From: Clavaria fumosa
Lineage: Eukaryota; Basidiomycota; Agaricomycetes; Agaricales; Clavariaceae
Reading direction: 5' to 3'
Assembly: GCA_951802425.1 (NCBI GenBank)
Contig: OX637801.1
Coordinates: 1,798,001-1,862,000, forward strand
DNA length: 64,000 bases
Position 1 is the stretch's first letter, and every line of letters starts with the position of its first letter. The position numbers and the translations under genes were made by a program. Shown one piece after another: positions 46,712 to 58,133 of the stretch. The notes beneath the pieces are model-generated. The model was not told where the DNA came from, made no database searches, and worked only from the letters and a program-made list of their open reading frames with translations.

Positions 46712-47505
46712 TGTCAGCGACCGGCCACCAGCTCAACTGGGGTTGCAGTGCGACTCAGTCTCAGGTGCTCGGAGTCAAAGTCGGGGGTAACGAATTCTAT
46801 AGGCAACTACAAGGAGTCTATTCTACAGACAGGAGCTGGTCGGGTATAGACCAGGTCGAAGACGAGGGAACTAAGATGTCTGAGTGACCGACTACTTATA
46901 CTAATGGGCCTTATCTCCTTATCATGGTCCATGCGGTACAACACTGCTTCTATATCACAAGGCACGGGAATATGTGCCTAAGAAGCGTGGTTGCTGACTG
47001 TCCGCAGCGCGCACAGACCAGGGTGCCTTCCTAGTGTGGTCTTTCATCAGTCACAGAAGCTCTCTGTGGGAATTCCCTCATTATTGTCACTGCCTGTGAT
47101 CCGGACTTCATGGAAGTCGGTCCGGTCACGTGTAGGCATAAGCGCTGGTCTGGCGCTTATGGTAGTTGCCTTTTTGGGTGTGCCTAACACTTGGGCTTCT
47201 CGGACTAGGTGCCATACCTAGCCGGGCCTCGGCACGATTAAGGACAAGTTAAGTCCAATAGGTACACGGGTGTTCTATGGTCCGTGCGAGCTATTAATCA
47301 CGTAGCTTGATGTTCCACGTGGGCGAGCGATGCTCAAGCCTTGCTTTACTAAGCACCAATTATGCTTAAGTAATACCGGCACTAATATGGGCGCTTAGAG
47401 TTATATTAGCGTGGACCTATTACTAAGCAGTATCGCGCTAGATGGGCGCTAAATGCCAGGCGCTTCACAGTATAAATTATGTAAGGAAATTCGATTATCC
47501 TTACA
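46712..47505 (-). repeat. 3' LTR of gypsy-3
   Basis: 794 bp. Lacks 44 bp present in the other LTR, between two GGGCGCT direct repeats, which fits a slippage deletion. About 14 substitutions otherwise, almost all transitions. Confidence 0.9.
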
Positions 47506-50500
47506 TTACCCCCCTCCCAGGTTCATGTCCACATGAACGCGTCCATGAGTCCAGTCTTGGACTTCTCCTTCCCAATCAGTGAGATTCTCGTAAGGACGGA
47601 AGGATAATTGGGCATGGTCTATTGCCCTAAGTCTCCTTGGTGCCTCTGGATGTTCTTTGTGGAAATCTTGGATGGCTTCTTTCGCATTCCTAAGATTTTC
47701 CAAAGGTTCCCATGTAGCTTCTTCTTTTGGGTAACCTTTCCAGAGTACCAAGTATTTTATCCTCCTTGAGCGTCCTTCGAGTTTGGAGTTGATTATTTTC
47801 TCGACTCCATATTTGGGTTCATCACCGATAATTTCAGGGGGTGGAGGAGGTTCGCGTTCCTGGCTAGGGAACACAGGCGGTACATAGGGTTTCAGGAGCC
47901 CTTCCGAAAATATGTTATGTATTTTCCATTGTGGTGGGAGCGTTAGACGATACGCTCCTTCTCCCACTTTGGATTCAACAGGGAAGGGTCCTACTCTTTT
48001 CCCTGCCAACTTAGGGGTCAGTCCCTTGGGGAGTTTGAGGTTCTTGGCATCTAGCCAGACCAAATCTCCTTTTTTATATACAAGGGCTGTCTTCCTATGT
48101 TGGTCGTACTGGAGCTTCATTTGCTCCGCTGCCTTTTCGAGGGAAAGCCTAGCTTTCTCTCTAGCTTCTAATAAGTCCTCGACGAGTTTATCCATGTGTG
48201 GCACATCAGTGGACTTCTTTGAGATTTCCCCTTTCCAAGGGTGTCTCCCAAAGTCTAAATAGAAAGGTGTATATCCCGTGGCGGAGTTCACCTTGTCATT
48301 ATAAGAGAACTCGGCTGTGGGCAGCCAAGTGGTCCAATCGTCCTGGCGGTGTGTAATGTAATGTCTCAGGAAAGTCTCAATTTCCTGATTGGTCCGCTCG
48401 GACTGTCCGTCTGTCTGCGGACGATAAGCTGTGGAGGGATTTGCCTGAATCCCCATGGCTTTGTAAAAGGCAGTGATGAGTGCGGAGGTAAACCTCCTGT
48501 CTCTGTCACTGATTATCTTTCTAGGGAGTCCATGCTCCCTGAATACTCTATCATGGAGGATGGCTAGGGCCTCGTCCGTGGTGAGCTTCATTTTTACTGC
48601 CTGCAGTATGAGGCGCTTAGTGAATCGGTCTACAATTACTAAGATTCCATCATAGGACTTGGACTTAGGAATTGGTCCAATTATGTCCCATGTGATTTCT
48701 TCCCATGGTCCAGGTGGGATGGCATGTGGGTGGAGCGGATTAGCTCGCTTAGTCCGATCCACCTTATTCCTTTGACACCAGTCGCAGGCGTGTGCGTACT
48801 TGAGGGTATCCTGGCGGAGTTCCTGCCACCAGTAATTACGCTCAATTAGTTCACGGGTCCTCTCAGGACCTGGGTGTCCTGCGAGCGGGGTGTCATGGTG
48901 ACTCCAAATTATCCTCTCTCGGAGGGCTGCGTCCGGAGGAATCCACAGTCTGTTTTTGTGCATCCAGAAACCCTCACTGGTTTCTAACCAGTATCGTCCT
49001 ACCTCAGTAGGAGGGGATTTCTTGGTTGCGGTTTTTATTTGTTTTTCTAGATTGGAATCCGGTCCAATCGATACTATATTTCGGACTCTCAGATGCTCAG
49101 GTTTAATGAGGGTGACATCTTTATTGTCGTCATGTCCTTCATCATGTCCAGGCCTTCGGGAAAGAAGATCGGCATGGCCGTTGTTCTTTCCTTTAATGTG
49201 ATGGAGCGTATAGTTGTAATTTTGGAGCTCCATCATCCATCTGGCCTGTCTACCATTAAGGTTCTGAGGCTTCCGGAAATATAGGAGATTCTGGTGGTCG
49301 GTCCAGACCTCAACTGGGTCTGGAGGTGACAAAAGCCACTTGGACCACTCACGAAAAGCCCTGATGATCGACATCAATTCTTTATCGTAAATCTCATAAT
49401 TCTGCTCAGCGGAGGACATTCCCTTGCTTAAGTAATCTATGGGGTGCCATTTCCTGCTTTCATCTTTTTGCGAAAGAACAGCACCTGTAGCATAGTTACT
49501 AGCATCACACTCGATTCGGAACTGGCCTCTTTCGAGTGGGGAACAGAGCACTGGGGGGTTCATCAAGAGCTTTTTAAGCTCTTCGAAGGCTGCCTGGCGC
49601 GTGGGCGTCCAGGCCCAAGGCTCCAACCCTGTAAGTTCATGCAAGGGTTTGGCGACCTTCGAGAAGTTGGGGATGAACCTCCTATAATAGTTTAGGAGAC
49701 CTATGAATTTTTGGAGTTCTTTGAGGTTTTTCGGGATGGGCCAATCCTGGATCCCACTGCACTTTTTCAGTGACAGTTCAATCTTCCCTTTGGATATAAC
49801 TAATCCAAGGTATGTAGTCCTGTTAACCTCAAATTCACATTTTTCTGGTCTCACGCACAAACTAAACTCTCGCAGTGCTGTGAGGACTCACCTCACGAGT
49901 AAACGGTGGAAATCCTTTTCTGAACTTTTAGTGTGGATAAGTATGTCGTCAACGTATACTTTCACATGTCCAGTAGCGATTTCCTTTTCTAACGCCTTGT
50001 TCATCATGCCTTGGAATTGGCTAGGCGCATTGCACATTCCAAACTGCATGACTTTTGGTTTAAAGTTACCAAAAACTGTGCAAAAAGCTGCAAGCAGCTG
50101 TGACCATTCATCCATAGGGATATTGTGGAAACCCCATAACACATCGAGTAATGTAAAGAGGTCATCATCGCCGATTCCATCAACGAGGTCCCTTATTAAA
50201 GGAAGGGGGTAACTGTTTTTGACAGTTAAGTCGTTTAACTTCGTGTAATCGACTATGGGTCTTAGTCTATAAGATCCATCCCTTTGCATTTCCTTTTTAA
50301 AGAAGAAGGGTGATGACCATTCTGTATGTCTACATTCCTCAATATGTCCTCGTGCGAGAGCTTGATCGAGGTACTCTCGGCACTTCTGGGTATGCTCGGG
50401 GTTCATAGGGTACAGTTTCGACCTGAAGGGTTGAGCACCAGGCTTCAACTCTATGTGCATATCAAAACCAGGTCGGCTTATAGCTCCCTTTTTGAATATG

Positions 50501-51309
50501 GCATCGCTGAAAACGGTGGGGAATTCCTTCATTAGGTCTGGAAGGAAATCAACATCAACCACGTTTATTGTGATGGTGGCCATTAAAGAAGAATCCCATC
50601 TAGGGAGTGAGATCCAGTGCTCTGCCCAGTTTATTTGGAGGTGGTTATTTTTCAACCAATCATAACCCAAATAGACCTTGCTTGAACCAGTATTGAACAG
50701 AGGAAATTCCATTTCCTGAATATGGTGCTGGCCGATGAGCACTGTAGTTCTTATGGAATTGGTGGCTTCATTTGCACTCCAACTTCCGTCTGCCAGTCGG
50801 GCTCTCATGGGTTTAGCCAATGGGGTAGTGACGAGTTTTTGCTCTTTAGCCCATTGTTGATCCATGATAGAAATGGTACAGCCTGAGTCAATCAGGGCTA
50901 GTACCTTGACTGGGATGGCATTTATCCCTTGCCGAAGGCTGATTTCTATTTCCAGACATTTCCTGCCAGCACAAGGTATAATGTCTGTTTTCGGAGGTTT
51001 CACAGGATTCTCAATTTTCGCACCAGTCTCACCAAGTGTGTGGAAGATGCTATGAATTTCAACTAAATTATTTGGAAGAAAATGATACATAAAGTAATCT
51101 GATTCGCTTTCTTTCCGGAGTGTAGTAATATTCACCATACTCAGGGAGGCATGACTGGCTTCCTTTTCGGCATACTTCTGTACTACACTATTGCTTTTGT
51201 AATTTTTTGTAAGTAAATTGTCTACATTCGAGCTACTTCCAGTACTGTAGTCCATGACACTATGGTGAGTTGGGTATAGGGGGCCAGGCGCCTTGGTGGG
51301 TGCGCTCAC
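47506..51309 (-). pseudogene. pol: Pol of gypsy-3 with one TGA stop
   Basis: Starts at GTGAGCGC, overlapping the gag stop by 4 nt in a different frame. Protease has IDSGCTISIMD, RT has VYVDDILIHT, then a TGA (49888-49890, LLVR-stop-VLTAL, an Arg position by context) after which the same frame continues. RNase H has CDASNYATGA, the integrase finger ends CDWCQRNKVDR, the core has WDIIGP and SDRDRRFTS, and the C-terminal chromodomain reads YLVLWKGYPKEEATWEP. Ends TAA at the LTR edge. Only this one stop separates it from a full-length 1,267-codon frame. Confidence 0.9.
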
Positions 51310-52763
51310 TTCCTGGCTCTGCGAAAATCCTGTGAGGAGCCTGCTCCTTGTAATTCCCTGACCGCCTGGGTCAGTTGTGCGATTTGTTCCTGAAGGAGCC
51401 GTACATGGTCCTTCAGGGCTGCGTTCTCTTCGCAGACTTCGTCAACGTCTACCTCCTCAGCGTACTCATGCTGAGGGGTTTCATCCTCTTCCTCCTCAGG
51501 TTGTTCTTCCTGAGGAGCTTCCTCTTCAGCTTCATCGATGCCGTCGAGGGCGCATGCTTTTACCCCTCCAGGGGGTCCTGGTACTGGACAGTCTTTGATA
51601 AAGTGTCCAGTCTTCCCACACCTGTGACAAGTGGGCAGCCCTTTCGGGTTCACTGCTTGTTTGTAGGTGGGGGGAGCTGCGGGTGCCACCACTGGAGGTG
51701 CTGGCCTGCCAGGGGTGGTGTACCTAGGTGGAGGCTTGCTCCACATAGGGGGTTTGGGTGCCACTCTCATAGGCACAGCGACTTTCCCACTAGGGGCTAG
51801 TCGCACTCTTGCTTGTCTTTCGAGTCCTTCAATCCGGGTTTTAAACTGGGTGTCGGACTCGTCGATGTTGGTTATCCGCAGTTTGTACTGCGTATAACTG
51901 GTGGGAATCAATCCCATCGCGTAAATTGTTTTTATAATATTGCGAGAGACCTGTCTCTCCAATATTTGTTTTACGAAAGAGAAATTGACCAAAAGTCCTG
52001 GGTCAATATCCGCAGCAATTGCTAGTTCTTCGAACCTGTCGAAGTACTCTTCTGCCTTTCCAGGGTGGAAGTTGAGGCCATCTAGGGCAATGAAGGCATC
52101 CTCCTGGTTGCCCCTGTCCTCAAAGCGGAGCTTAAAATGCTCCAGGAAAAGTCCCCACGATGGCCAGCCATCGTAGTCATACTTGTCCTGGATATTTTGA
52201 GCCCAGGTTTCTGCAGCCCCCTCACTGCAGAGTGACAGAGTCAGTATGACTCTGTTGACGGGGTTTGCAAACTGAGCTGAGTCAGCTGCGAAGTACAATT
52301 TGAGCCTCCTGAGGAAGCCCTTGAATTTTTTCTTGTCTCCATCAAATGGAGACGGCAGTGTAAGTTTTAGCCGCCCTTCACCACTCGTAGGGTGGCGGGG
52401 GTTCGGCCCAGGGGTCGGTGAGACCCTTGTCGTATGGGGCGGGGTCCCATACAGGGAACCCGTCCTCATCGACTCTTCGTCGTCGTCGGGGGGAGGAGGG
52501 TCCGGCGGCGGCTGTGTTTGTTCTGGCTGTGGGCCGGATCCTTGAGGATCCGGCTGTGGTGGTTGTGGTGGTTGTGGGGCTGCTCCGGCCTGCGATGCCC
52601 GAGAGGGGGCGCGGGACGGACGGCGAGAGCGAGGCGGAGGGGGCGGGTCTCGAGGGGGTATGGGTGGTTGCGGCCCCTCGGGATGCTCCCTCTGCTTCCC
52701 CTTGCCTCTGGTGCCTTTGCCAGCACCACCACGTTGACCACCACCTGGACCCATGAAGCTCAT
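51306..52763 (-). CDS. gag: Gag of gypsy-3, intact
   Basis: 485 residues from ATG 52763. The first 130 residues are Gly/Pro/Arg-rich, followed by a capsid domain (about 150-290, with SLCSEGAAETWAQNI and LNFHPGKAEEYFDRFEEL), a CCHC knuckle CHRCGKTGHFIKDC (about 380), an acidic Glu/Asp block and a C-terminal coiled coil. The TGA stop at 51306-51308 overlaps the pol start. A GC-rich minus-strand frame (52378-53202) starts upstream and overlaps it; I regard the overlap as composition-driven. Confidence 0.88.
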   Translation of the reverse strand: MSFMGPGGGQRGGAGKGTRGKGKQREHPEGPQPPIPPRDPPPPPRSRRPSRAPSRASQAGAAPQPPQPPQPDPQGSGPQPEQTQPPPDPPPPDDDEESMRTGSLYGTPPHTTRVSPTPGPNPRHPTSGEGRLKLTLPSPFDGDKKKFKGFLRRLKLYFAADSAQFANPVNRVILTLSLCSEGAAETWAQNIQDKYDYDGWPSWGLFLEHFKLRFEDRGNQEDAFIALDGLNFHPGKAEEYFDRFEELAIAADIDPGLLVNFSFVKQILERQVSRNIIKTIYAMGLIPTSYTQYKLRITNIDESDTQFKTRIEGLERQARVRLAPSGKVAVPMRVAPKPPMWSKPPPRYTTPGRPAPPVVAPAAPPTYKQAVNPKGLPTCHRCGKTGHFIKDCPVPGPPGGVKACALDGIDEAEEEAPQEEQPEEEEDETPQHEYAEEVDVDEVCEENAALKDHVRLLQEQIAQLTQAVRELQGAGSSQDFRRARK

Positions 52764-53202
52764 CTTGGCTTCTTAGGTCCGGGACTATATTTATTTGTCC
52801 TTGTGAATCTACAATCCACAAGGAACCACGGACGGGGACTTTTATGTGTAAATGATCTGGTGGGGAGCACGGAGGATCTACCATGATTTCGGGTATCTCA
52901 GGGAAGTAGTCCAACCACGGACCTTCTTCTTCCCAGAGGTGGTTTTGTGAGTGGTGGTCGTGACACTCCTTTTGGAGTTGACCACAGATGTTTTCAATGG
53001 CTTTTGCTGTTTCCAGACGAAAGTTGATGTATTGGAGGACGCCTTGTTTGTTATCTCCTAGCCGGCGTCTCAGCTGGGAGCAGGAGCAGTGCGCTCCTTG
53101 TCTTTCCCTTGATGGGGGATAGCCTTGTCTTGGGAAAAGGGTAACTTTCCCGGGGCAAGACTTTACGTGTAGGCAATCTTCCAAAAAGGGAAAATTGCCC
53201 AC

Positions 53203-54991
53203 AAAGGGTCGGACAAAGAGGTTTTCCGTTTTTTATTTCTTTTGTAATGCGACTTTACAAAAGTGGGTGTGGAGCAAGGCTCAACGCGATCGCCAGGGGG
53301 CAGGTTTTGTTCATTATGTAGAGCTGTCTGGTGTATGTCATATAAGGTGGGTGTGGGTGCGGGCTGCAGTTAAGCAGTCCGTGGGACTAGGTCCCCCACT
53401 AGTTTCTCGTCATTGCGGACATCCAGTTTAACGTCATAGTGGACGTCAGCTCTGGGTATCGTCCTACTGGCATTTATTGTGTTGGTCTTGCGTAAATATT
53501 GATAATAATATCGTCCCGTGGGAGGTGGTTCTCCCGGTGTGTCCCGTGATTTTTAGTCCATGTGTGGTGGTGGCATGACTATCTTTGGGGGGTCAGCTTC
53601 CCAGGGTAAGATTACCCCTGAGAGCTGGTGGGGCTCATCTCCACATACAGAGCAGTTACTCTCTAGAGTTTTATAGGGGGGATTAATCCCTGGACCATAT
53701 TAAGTGGAAATTTCCCTTTGGACCAGACCCCGGCCCTATGAAGCTAAGGAGTGATCACCCGCCTGCAAACCCATCTTAGGGGCACAATACAAGCATAGTG
53801 TTCCACTAGCTCAGGACTATGCTCACTTCATGGTAACTCTAGAGTAGACTAATCCGGATAGTGATCAGCATAGTCGAAACTAAGCCTCTGCTACGTCAGC
53901 GCCACTAGTTCCTTATCTTTTTGGTGCAAACCTGCCGCACTTACACGGATAAGCCCAAGTCCTGAATTTCGTTGGGTGGATAAGTCCCATGACCTCCCTT
54001 TTCAGGGGGCTCCACTATAAGCTTTATCCTTGATAGGAAAGAGGGACTGAGGTAGACACCCCAGCTTTCTTGGCGCTGCTCCACCTTGCCTTAGGTAAGC
54101 GGTCGGGCGGTTTAAGCCGGCTGAGCCGAGCTCCAACATTTCCCTTGGCCTTCCACAAATTTCTGTGTGAAACACCCTGGAGCTATGCATTGGGTTTTAT
54201 AGGATTGCAACCCTGGTCCCGGCAAAAAAGCCTAAGGCGCAAAGAGCGTTCCGGACCCTGCGTCCATCGGGCACACATACTCAATGGGCTGGAATCGCAG
54301 TCCACAGTTTCCTATTGTAGTATAGTAATATATTCGAATTTTTCTTATATCCAAGAACTATTCGAATAGTACTACTAAACTTTTTATAGCCTGGGTCCGA
54401 ATGGTGGTCCAGGTGGAACTCCACCCCTTAAGGGGGCCAGTGATCCCTTCTCCCCTTCTTTGCACCTCAAGGGAGGCAGAAGGCGGGGAGGTCTACAAAT
54501 TTAATTCTACTAATTTAATTATCTACAGGGCCCCGTTCTTGGCCTGTATTTTACGATACAAAATTTGAGGGCGGCTGGTCTTTCCAGGTCTGCGCCTCCT
54601 AATCCTACTACACTTAGCTTAGAAACACCCGCTGCCGGGGGTGCCAGGTCCTCGTGTTGGTCGGATTCTTCGTCAGTCGAATGTCGATGGCAGTCGAGTC
54701 GTGCCGGTGGTCGGTGGGCGCTTTGGTTGGGGTGAACTGGAATCATAAGTTAGTTGGGGGGCGAGAGTGGGGGCGGTTGTCATCCGGGTGTGTACAGCAC
54801 GCGTCGATCTTCCCACTGGCTGTTCCTTAGGCCATCGCATGCCTGTTTCGGCACATCTGCGCATGCCGCCTCTATCCTGCGTGTCATCAGTTTCTCAGGC
54901 TGCGACTAGAGGACTTACCTTTCTTTTTCTCGTTCAGCTAGAACCCGAGTGCCATCCGTTTCATCGCAGTTGGTGCGTCGGCGAGGTCTTC
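53203..54991 (-). other. Long leader of gypsy-3, no gene recognised
   Basis: About 1.8 kb between gag and the duplicated copia segment. Frames are short and no second LTR or known element is visible. It may include an unrecognised insertion. Confidence 0.4.
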
Positions 54992-55054
54992 GACCTTCTG
55001 ACTATCCTCTAAACCGAGCCAGATCTCCCCAGAAGCCCTAGCAGACTTCCTTCT
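54992..55054. repeat. 63-bp copia segment duplicated inside gypsy-3
   Basis: Identical to 46649-46711, the copia sequence outside the 3' LTR, including the target CTTCT. Both copies carry the copia-A variant CCGAGCC where copia-B has CCAAGCC. It lies where the primer site of gypsy-3 should be. Confidence 0.9.
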
Positions 55055-55892
55055 TGTCAGCGACCAGCCACCAGCTCAACTGGGGTTGCAGTGCGACTCA
55101 GTCTCAGGTGCTCGGAGTCGAAGTCGGGGGTAACGAATTCTATAGGCAACTACAAGGAGTCTATTCTACAGACAGGAGCTGGTCGGGTATAGACCAGGTC
55201 GAAGACGAGGGAACTAAGATGTCTGAGCGACCGACTACTTATACTAATGGGCCTTATCTCCTTATCATGGTCCATGCGGTACAACACTGCTTCTATATCA
55301 CAAGGCACGGGAATATGTGCCTAAGAAGCGTGGTTGCTGACTGTCCGCAGCGCGCACAGACCAGGGTGCCTTCCTAGTGTGGTCTTTCATCAGTCACAGA
55401 AGCTCTCTGTGGGAATTCCCTCATTATTGTCACTGCCTGTGATCCGGACTTCATGGAAGTCGGTCCGGTCACGTGTAGGCATAAGCGCTGGTCTGGCGCT
55501 TATGGTAGTTGCCTTTTTGGGTGTGCCTAACACTTGGGCTTCTCGGACTAGGTGCCATACCTAGCCGGGCCTCGGCACGATTAAGGACAAGTTAAGTCCA
55601 ATAGGTACACGGGTGTTCTATGGTCCGTGCGAGCCATTAATCACGTAGCTTGATGTTCCACGTGGGCGAGCGATGCTCAAGCCTTGCTTTACTAAGCATC
55701 AATTATGCTTAAGTAATACCAGTGCTAATATGGGTGCTTAGAGTCATATTAGCGCAGACCTATTACTAAGCAGTATCGCGCTAGACGGGCGCTTAATCCA
55801 ATAGGCACTCAAAGTGAGCGCTTGGGTAGTGGGCGCTAAATGCCAGGCGCTTCACAGTATAAATTATGTAAGGAAATTCAATTATCCTTACA
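55055..55892 (-). repeat. 5' LTR of gypsy-3
   Basis: 838 bp, TGTAAGG...GCTGACA on the minus strand. Copia sequence lies on both sides, as it would around a solo LTR. Confidence 0.9.
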
Positions 55893-56086
55893 CTTCTCCA
55901 ATCACTCAGCTCCTTCTTCTCCTCTAAAGAGGGTGTGGTAGGGTCCACAAGGCTTGGCTGCACACAAGAGCCATCCACATACTCCCACAATTCCTTGGTG
56001 CTGAGATAGGCTTCCATATTGTCAGCCCATTGTCCCCAGTTGGTGTTGTTAAGACAGGGGAAGGTGTTTTTGTTGTCAGAAGACAT

Positions 56087-57226
56087 GATGGTTGTGATAG
56101 ATGGTGGTAGGAAATGAAAAATGGGTGAAAAAAGCGAAATATGTGGGTATGGGAGCATGTGGACAGGTTCCTGGTACTACGAGGTCGAACGTCAGGCCTG
56201 GTTTCTAATCAAACACCAGTCCACTCTCAGATTGATGAAATCAGTGTTAGCAGTGGTAGTTGATAGTGGAGCAACTTCCAAATGGAAGGGGAGGCAACTG
56301 TAAACCCGCCAGTCCAATCTCCCTACACACTGCGTACAGAGAGAGGTGCAAAGGCAACCGGGGTAACACTCAAAACGAGGCCCAGGGAGGTAGCACTTCA
56401 CTGTACGTCACCTTGTTCTAGTCACTCTTCAGTAGACCAATGTCCAACTGTACTAACAGTTAAACCCAACAGAAGATGACGGAAGGATGAATTGGGTGTT
56501 ACCCAGAAGCAGAGTTGAAAGACCAGCAGAGAGAGGCGGTCGATGGGGTGAATTTTGCGCATGCGATACAGATCGTCTTCACCGTCCAGGTACCAGGAAG
56601 GTAGACCAGAAATTCGGTCGATGAGGCGATTCTTGCGCGCACGATAGCGGTCGAAGGGGACGCGATAACCTTATAAAAAGGCGTGGGGTGGTAGAACAGC
56701 TTCTTGCGAAGAGAATGAGCCCTAGACGAACTGATGGCGATGGGAAATGAGCAAGATATGCTCAAAATGCTGAGGGGTCCAAAATAGAGGTTGGAAAGTC
56801 GAAAAAAGCGAATAACTCCGGAACGGTAGGTCGGATGAATTCAGGGATAATATGAGCTGAAGGAACTCGTCGAGGCGCACCGGATTGCTGCGGGAAACGT
56901 CCGCAGCAGCGGAGTGGATAGTGGGATATAAGGGATTTTGTCAAAATCGCGAAAATCGATGTAGAGCGCGAACGGCTGGTCGGATCGAGATGTCGAAGGG
57001 AGCGGAATTGTTCTCCCAGACAAGGCGAGTGCGGTGAATACAAATAGTAGTGGGGTTTACTTCGTAGAAGTCGAGATATCGCACCAAAAAGTACCCCTAC
57101 ACCGAAAAGTGGTTGATCCAAGTGATCTAAAGTGATCCAGGAGGTCCAGGTGGGTGAATATGGGGTTTTTGAGGGTGCAGAACCGATTGGTGAGGTCAGA
57201 TAATCGATCAGAGTGGCCTAGAAGCC
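56087..57226 (-). other. Leader of copia-A
   Basis: 1.1 kb between the 5' LTR and gag ATG, with no long frame and no counterpart in copia-B, which is truncated. It may contain an unrelated insertion. Confidence 0.4.
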
Positions 57227-57239
57227 AGGTCTCATAATC
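57227..57239 (-). other. Primer site of copia-A, methionine tRNA anticodon type
   Basis: On the minus strand the LTR is followed by GATTATGAGACCTGG. TTATGAG is the complement of the CTCATAA anticodon loop of a tRNA-Met, the half-tRNA primer used by Drosophila copia and yeast Ty5. The flanking stem bases would need the tRNA of this species to confirm which Met tRNA. Confidence 0.55.
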
Positions 57240-57523
57240 TGAGAAGGCCAGATAGGCCAAAACCTTGAGATGGTGCCCAGGGAGGGTCACCAGAAGCTAA
57301 CAAAGTGTTAGCTGGGCCAGAGGCACTCAGTAAGAGATGTATTCAAGGCATAGGAATGTACAAAACATGACATACCTGGGCCAGAGGCACTCAGTAAGAG
57401 ATAACTCTACTGATTGCCTCCGACACAGGTCTTCAGCCGCTTTTTGGCCAAATAGAGGTAAACAATGTCCAGAATAGGTATCTATTATGTAAACAGAGTT
57501 CCTCATCATCACAGAACTCAACA
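57240..57523 (-). repeat. 5' LTR of copia-A
   Basis: 284 bp, inverted match of the LTR at 63283-63566. Outer flank is GGGAA, the reverse complement of TTCCC. Confidence 0.9.
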
Positions 57524-57577
57524 GGGAATAGGAAGCAGGTGATGAGGAACAGGGAGGGGCAAGTAGGAAGTGGGTAG

Positions 57578-57889
57578 TGTTATAGAATCTGGTTGTTGGT
57601 GTGCTGATCAGTGAGGATCCTATTGAGGGACAATGACAGTAAGGATGAGCGAAGTCAAGTCAGTAGTGGCAGTGGTGAACCAGGGCACAAAACTGGATAA
57701 CCAGATGGGTATCTACTACATCTGGTGAGCTACTTATATACTACTGCGGTCATGTGATAGCTAATAATAACTACTAATGGCGTTAGTACCTCTACATAAT
57801 CGCATGATGTTCTTACTAAGGGGCCCGGTTCGATGACTAAAGAGTGTTACATCATATCTAATCAATGGATGAGATTACCTACTCCAACA
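57578..57889 (-). repeat. 3' LTR of the short LTR element
   Basis: 312 bp; aligns along its length with the solo LTR 34960-35272. Confidence 0.88.
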
Positions 57890-58133
57890 CTCCCCCATAA
57901 CTGAATCCATTGGTTAGACTTCAGGCGGGAGCAGTGGTGACAGCGGGTGTGTGAGCACGGTGGCAGTCTCAATTAGATTGCGCAATCCAGCGGCGCAGTT
58001 CAGTGGCCTCAGTGGCAATGGTCATGGAGGTGGCATAGAGCAGCAGCGGTGGATAGAAGTAAGGTGCTGGTCCAAGCGGCGGTGGGAAGTAAGGGGCGGC
58101 AAGGGGAGGCGCCTCGAAGGGGTGCTGAGCTCG

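Larger units (their letters stand above)
46712..55892 (-). mobile_element. Gypsy-3: large-LTR chromovirus inside copia-A
   Basis: Minus strand. LTRs 55055-55892 (5', 838 bp) and 46712-47505 (3', 794 bp), reading TGTAAGG...GCTGACA, with duplication CTTCT at 46707-46711 and 55893-55897; copia-B has a single copy. A polypurine tract (GGGAGGGGGGTAA) touches the 3' LTR and includes the pol stop. Gag and pol are separate frames. Unusually, 63 bp of the copia host lies between the 5' LTR and the internal region (54992-55054), in place of a primer site. Confidence 0.92.
36977..56086 (-). pseudogene. Copia-A gag-pol, interrupted by two insertions and stops
   Basis: Segments 55898-56086, 44775-46711 and 36977-39179 form one polyprotein: gag (starting MSSDNKNTFPCLNN), knuckle CLFCGIPGHAEDNC, protease NTDTGATSHMTPH, integrase finger with WHQRCSHLN and CEPCILGKQH, core with HSDVKGP and DDKGGEYIS, RT with FIDDMTIAA, and RNase H with SDADHAGNPDNG. 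Against copia-B the stops are: TGA near 46571 (GGA in B), TGA at 38393-38395 (CGA in B) and TGA at 37865-37867 (CGA in B). Copia-B's own stop at 61159 is CGA here. The two copies look about 97-98% alike by eye. Confidence 0.88.
36663..57523 (-). mobile_element. Copia-A: Ty1/copia element hosting two nested gypsy elements
   Basis: On the minus strand: 5' LTR (57240-57523), leader, gag start (56086), then gypsy-3 (46712-55892), then gag to integrase (46711-44770), then gypsy-2 (39180-44769), then integrase end, RT and RNase H to a stop at 36977, and the 3' LTR (36663-36952). Alignment with copia-B shows each gypsy sits at a single point with a 5-bp duplication. Its own flanks do not match: ATGTT beside the 3' LTR (36658-36662) and GGGAA beside the 5' LTR (57524-57528). 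Confidence 0.9.

Noticed and set aside
52378..53202. 274-codon minus-strand frame upstream of and overlapping gypsy-3 gag
   Set aside because: More than half lies over gag in a GC-rich region, where an open second frame is expected; no motif supports it.
55334..55564. 76-codon frame present identically at 46991-47221
   Set aside because: Duplicated only because both lie in the gypsy-3 LTRs; no motif or start context.
46712..55892. Two independent gypsy-3 insertions at the same site
   Set aside because: Both LTRs share the same CTTCT and the same copia flank, and one internal region is present; a repair event at a single insertion explains this more simply.
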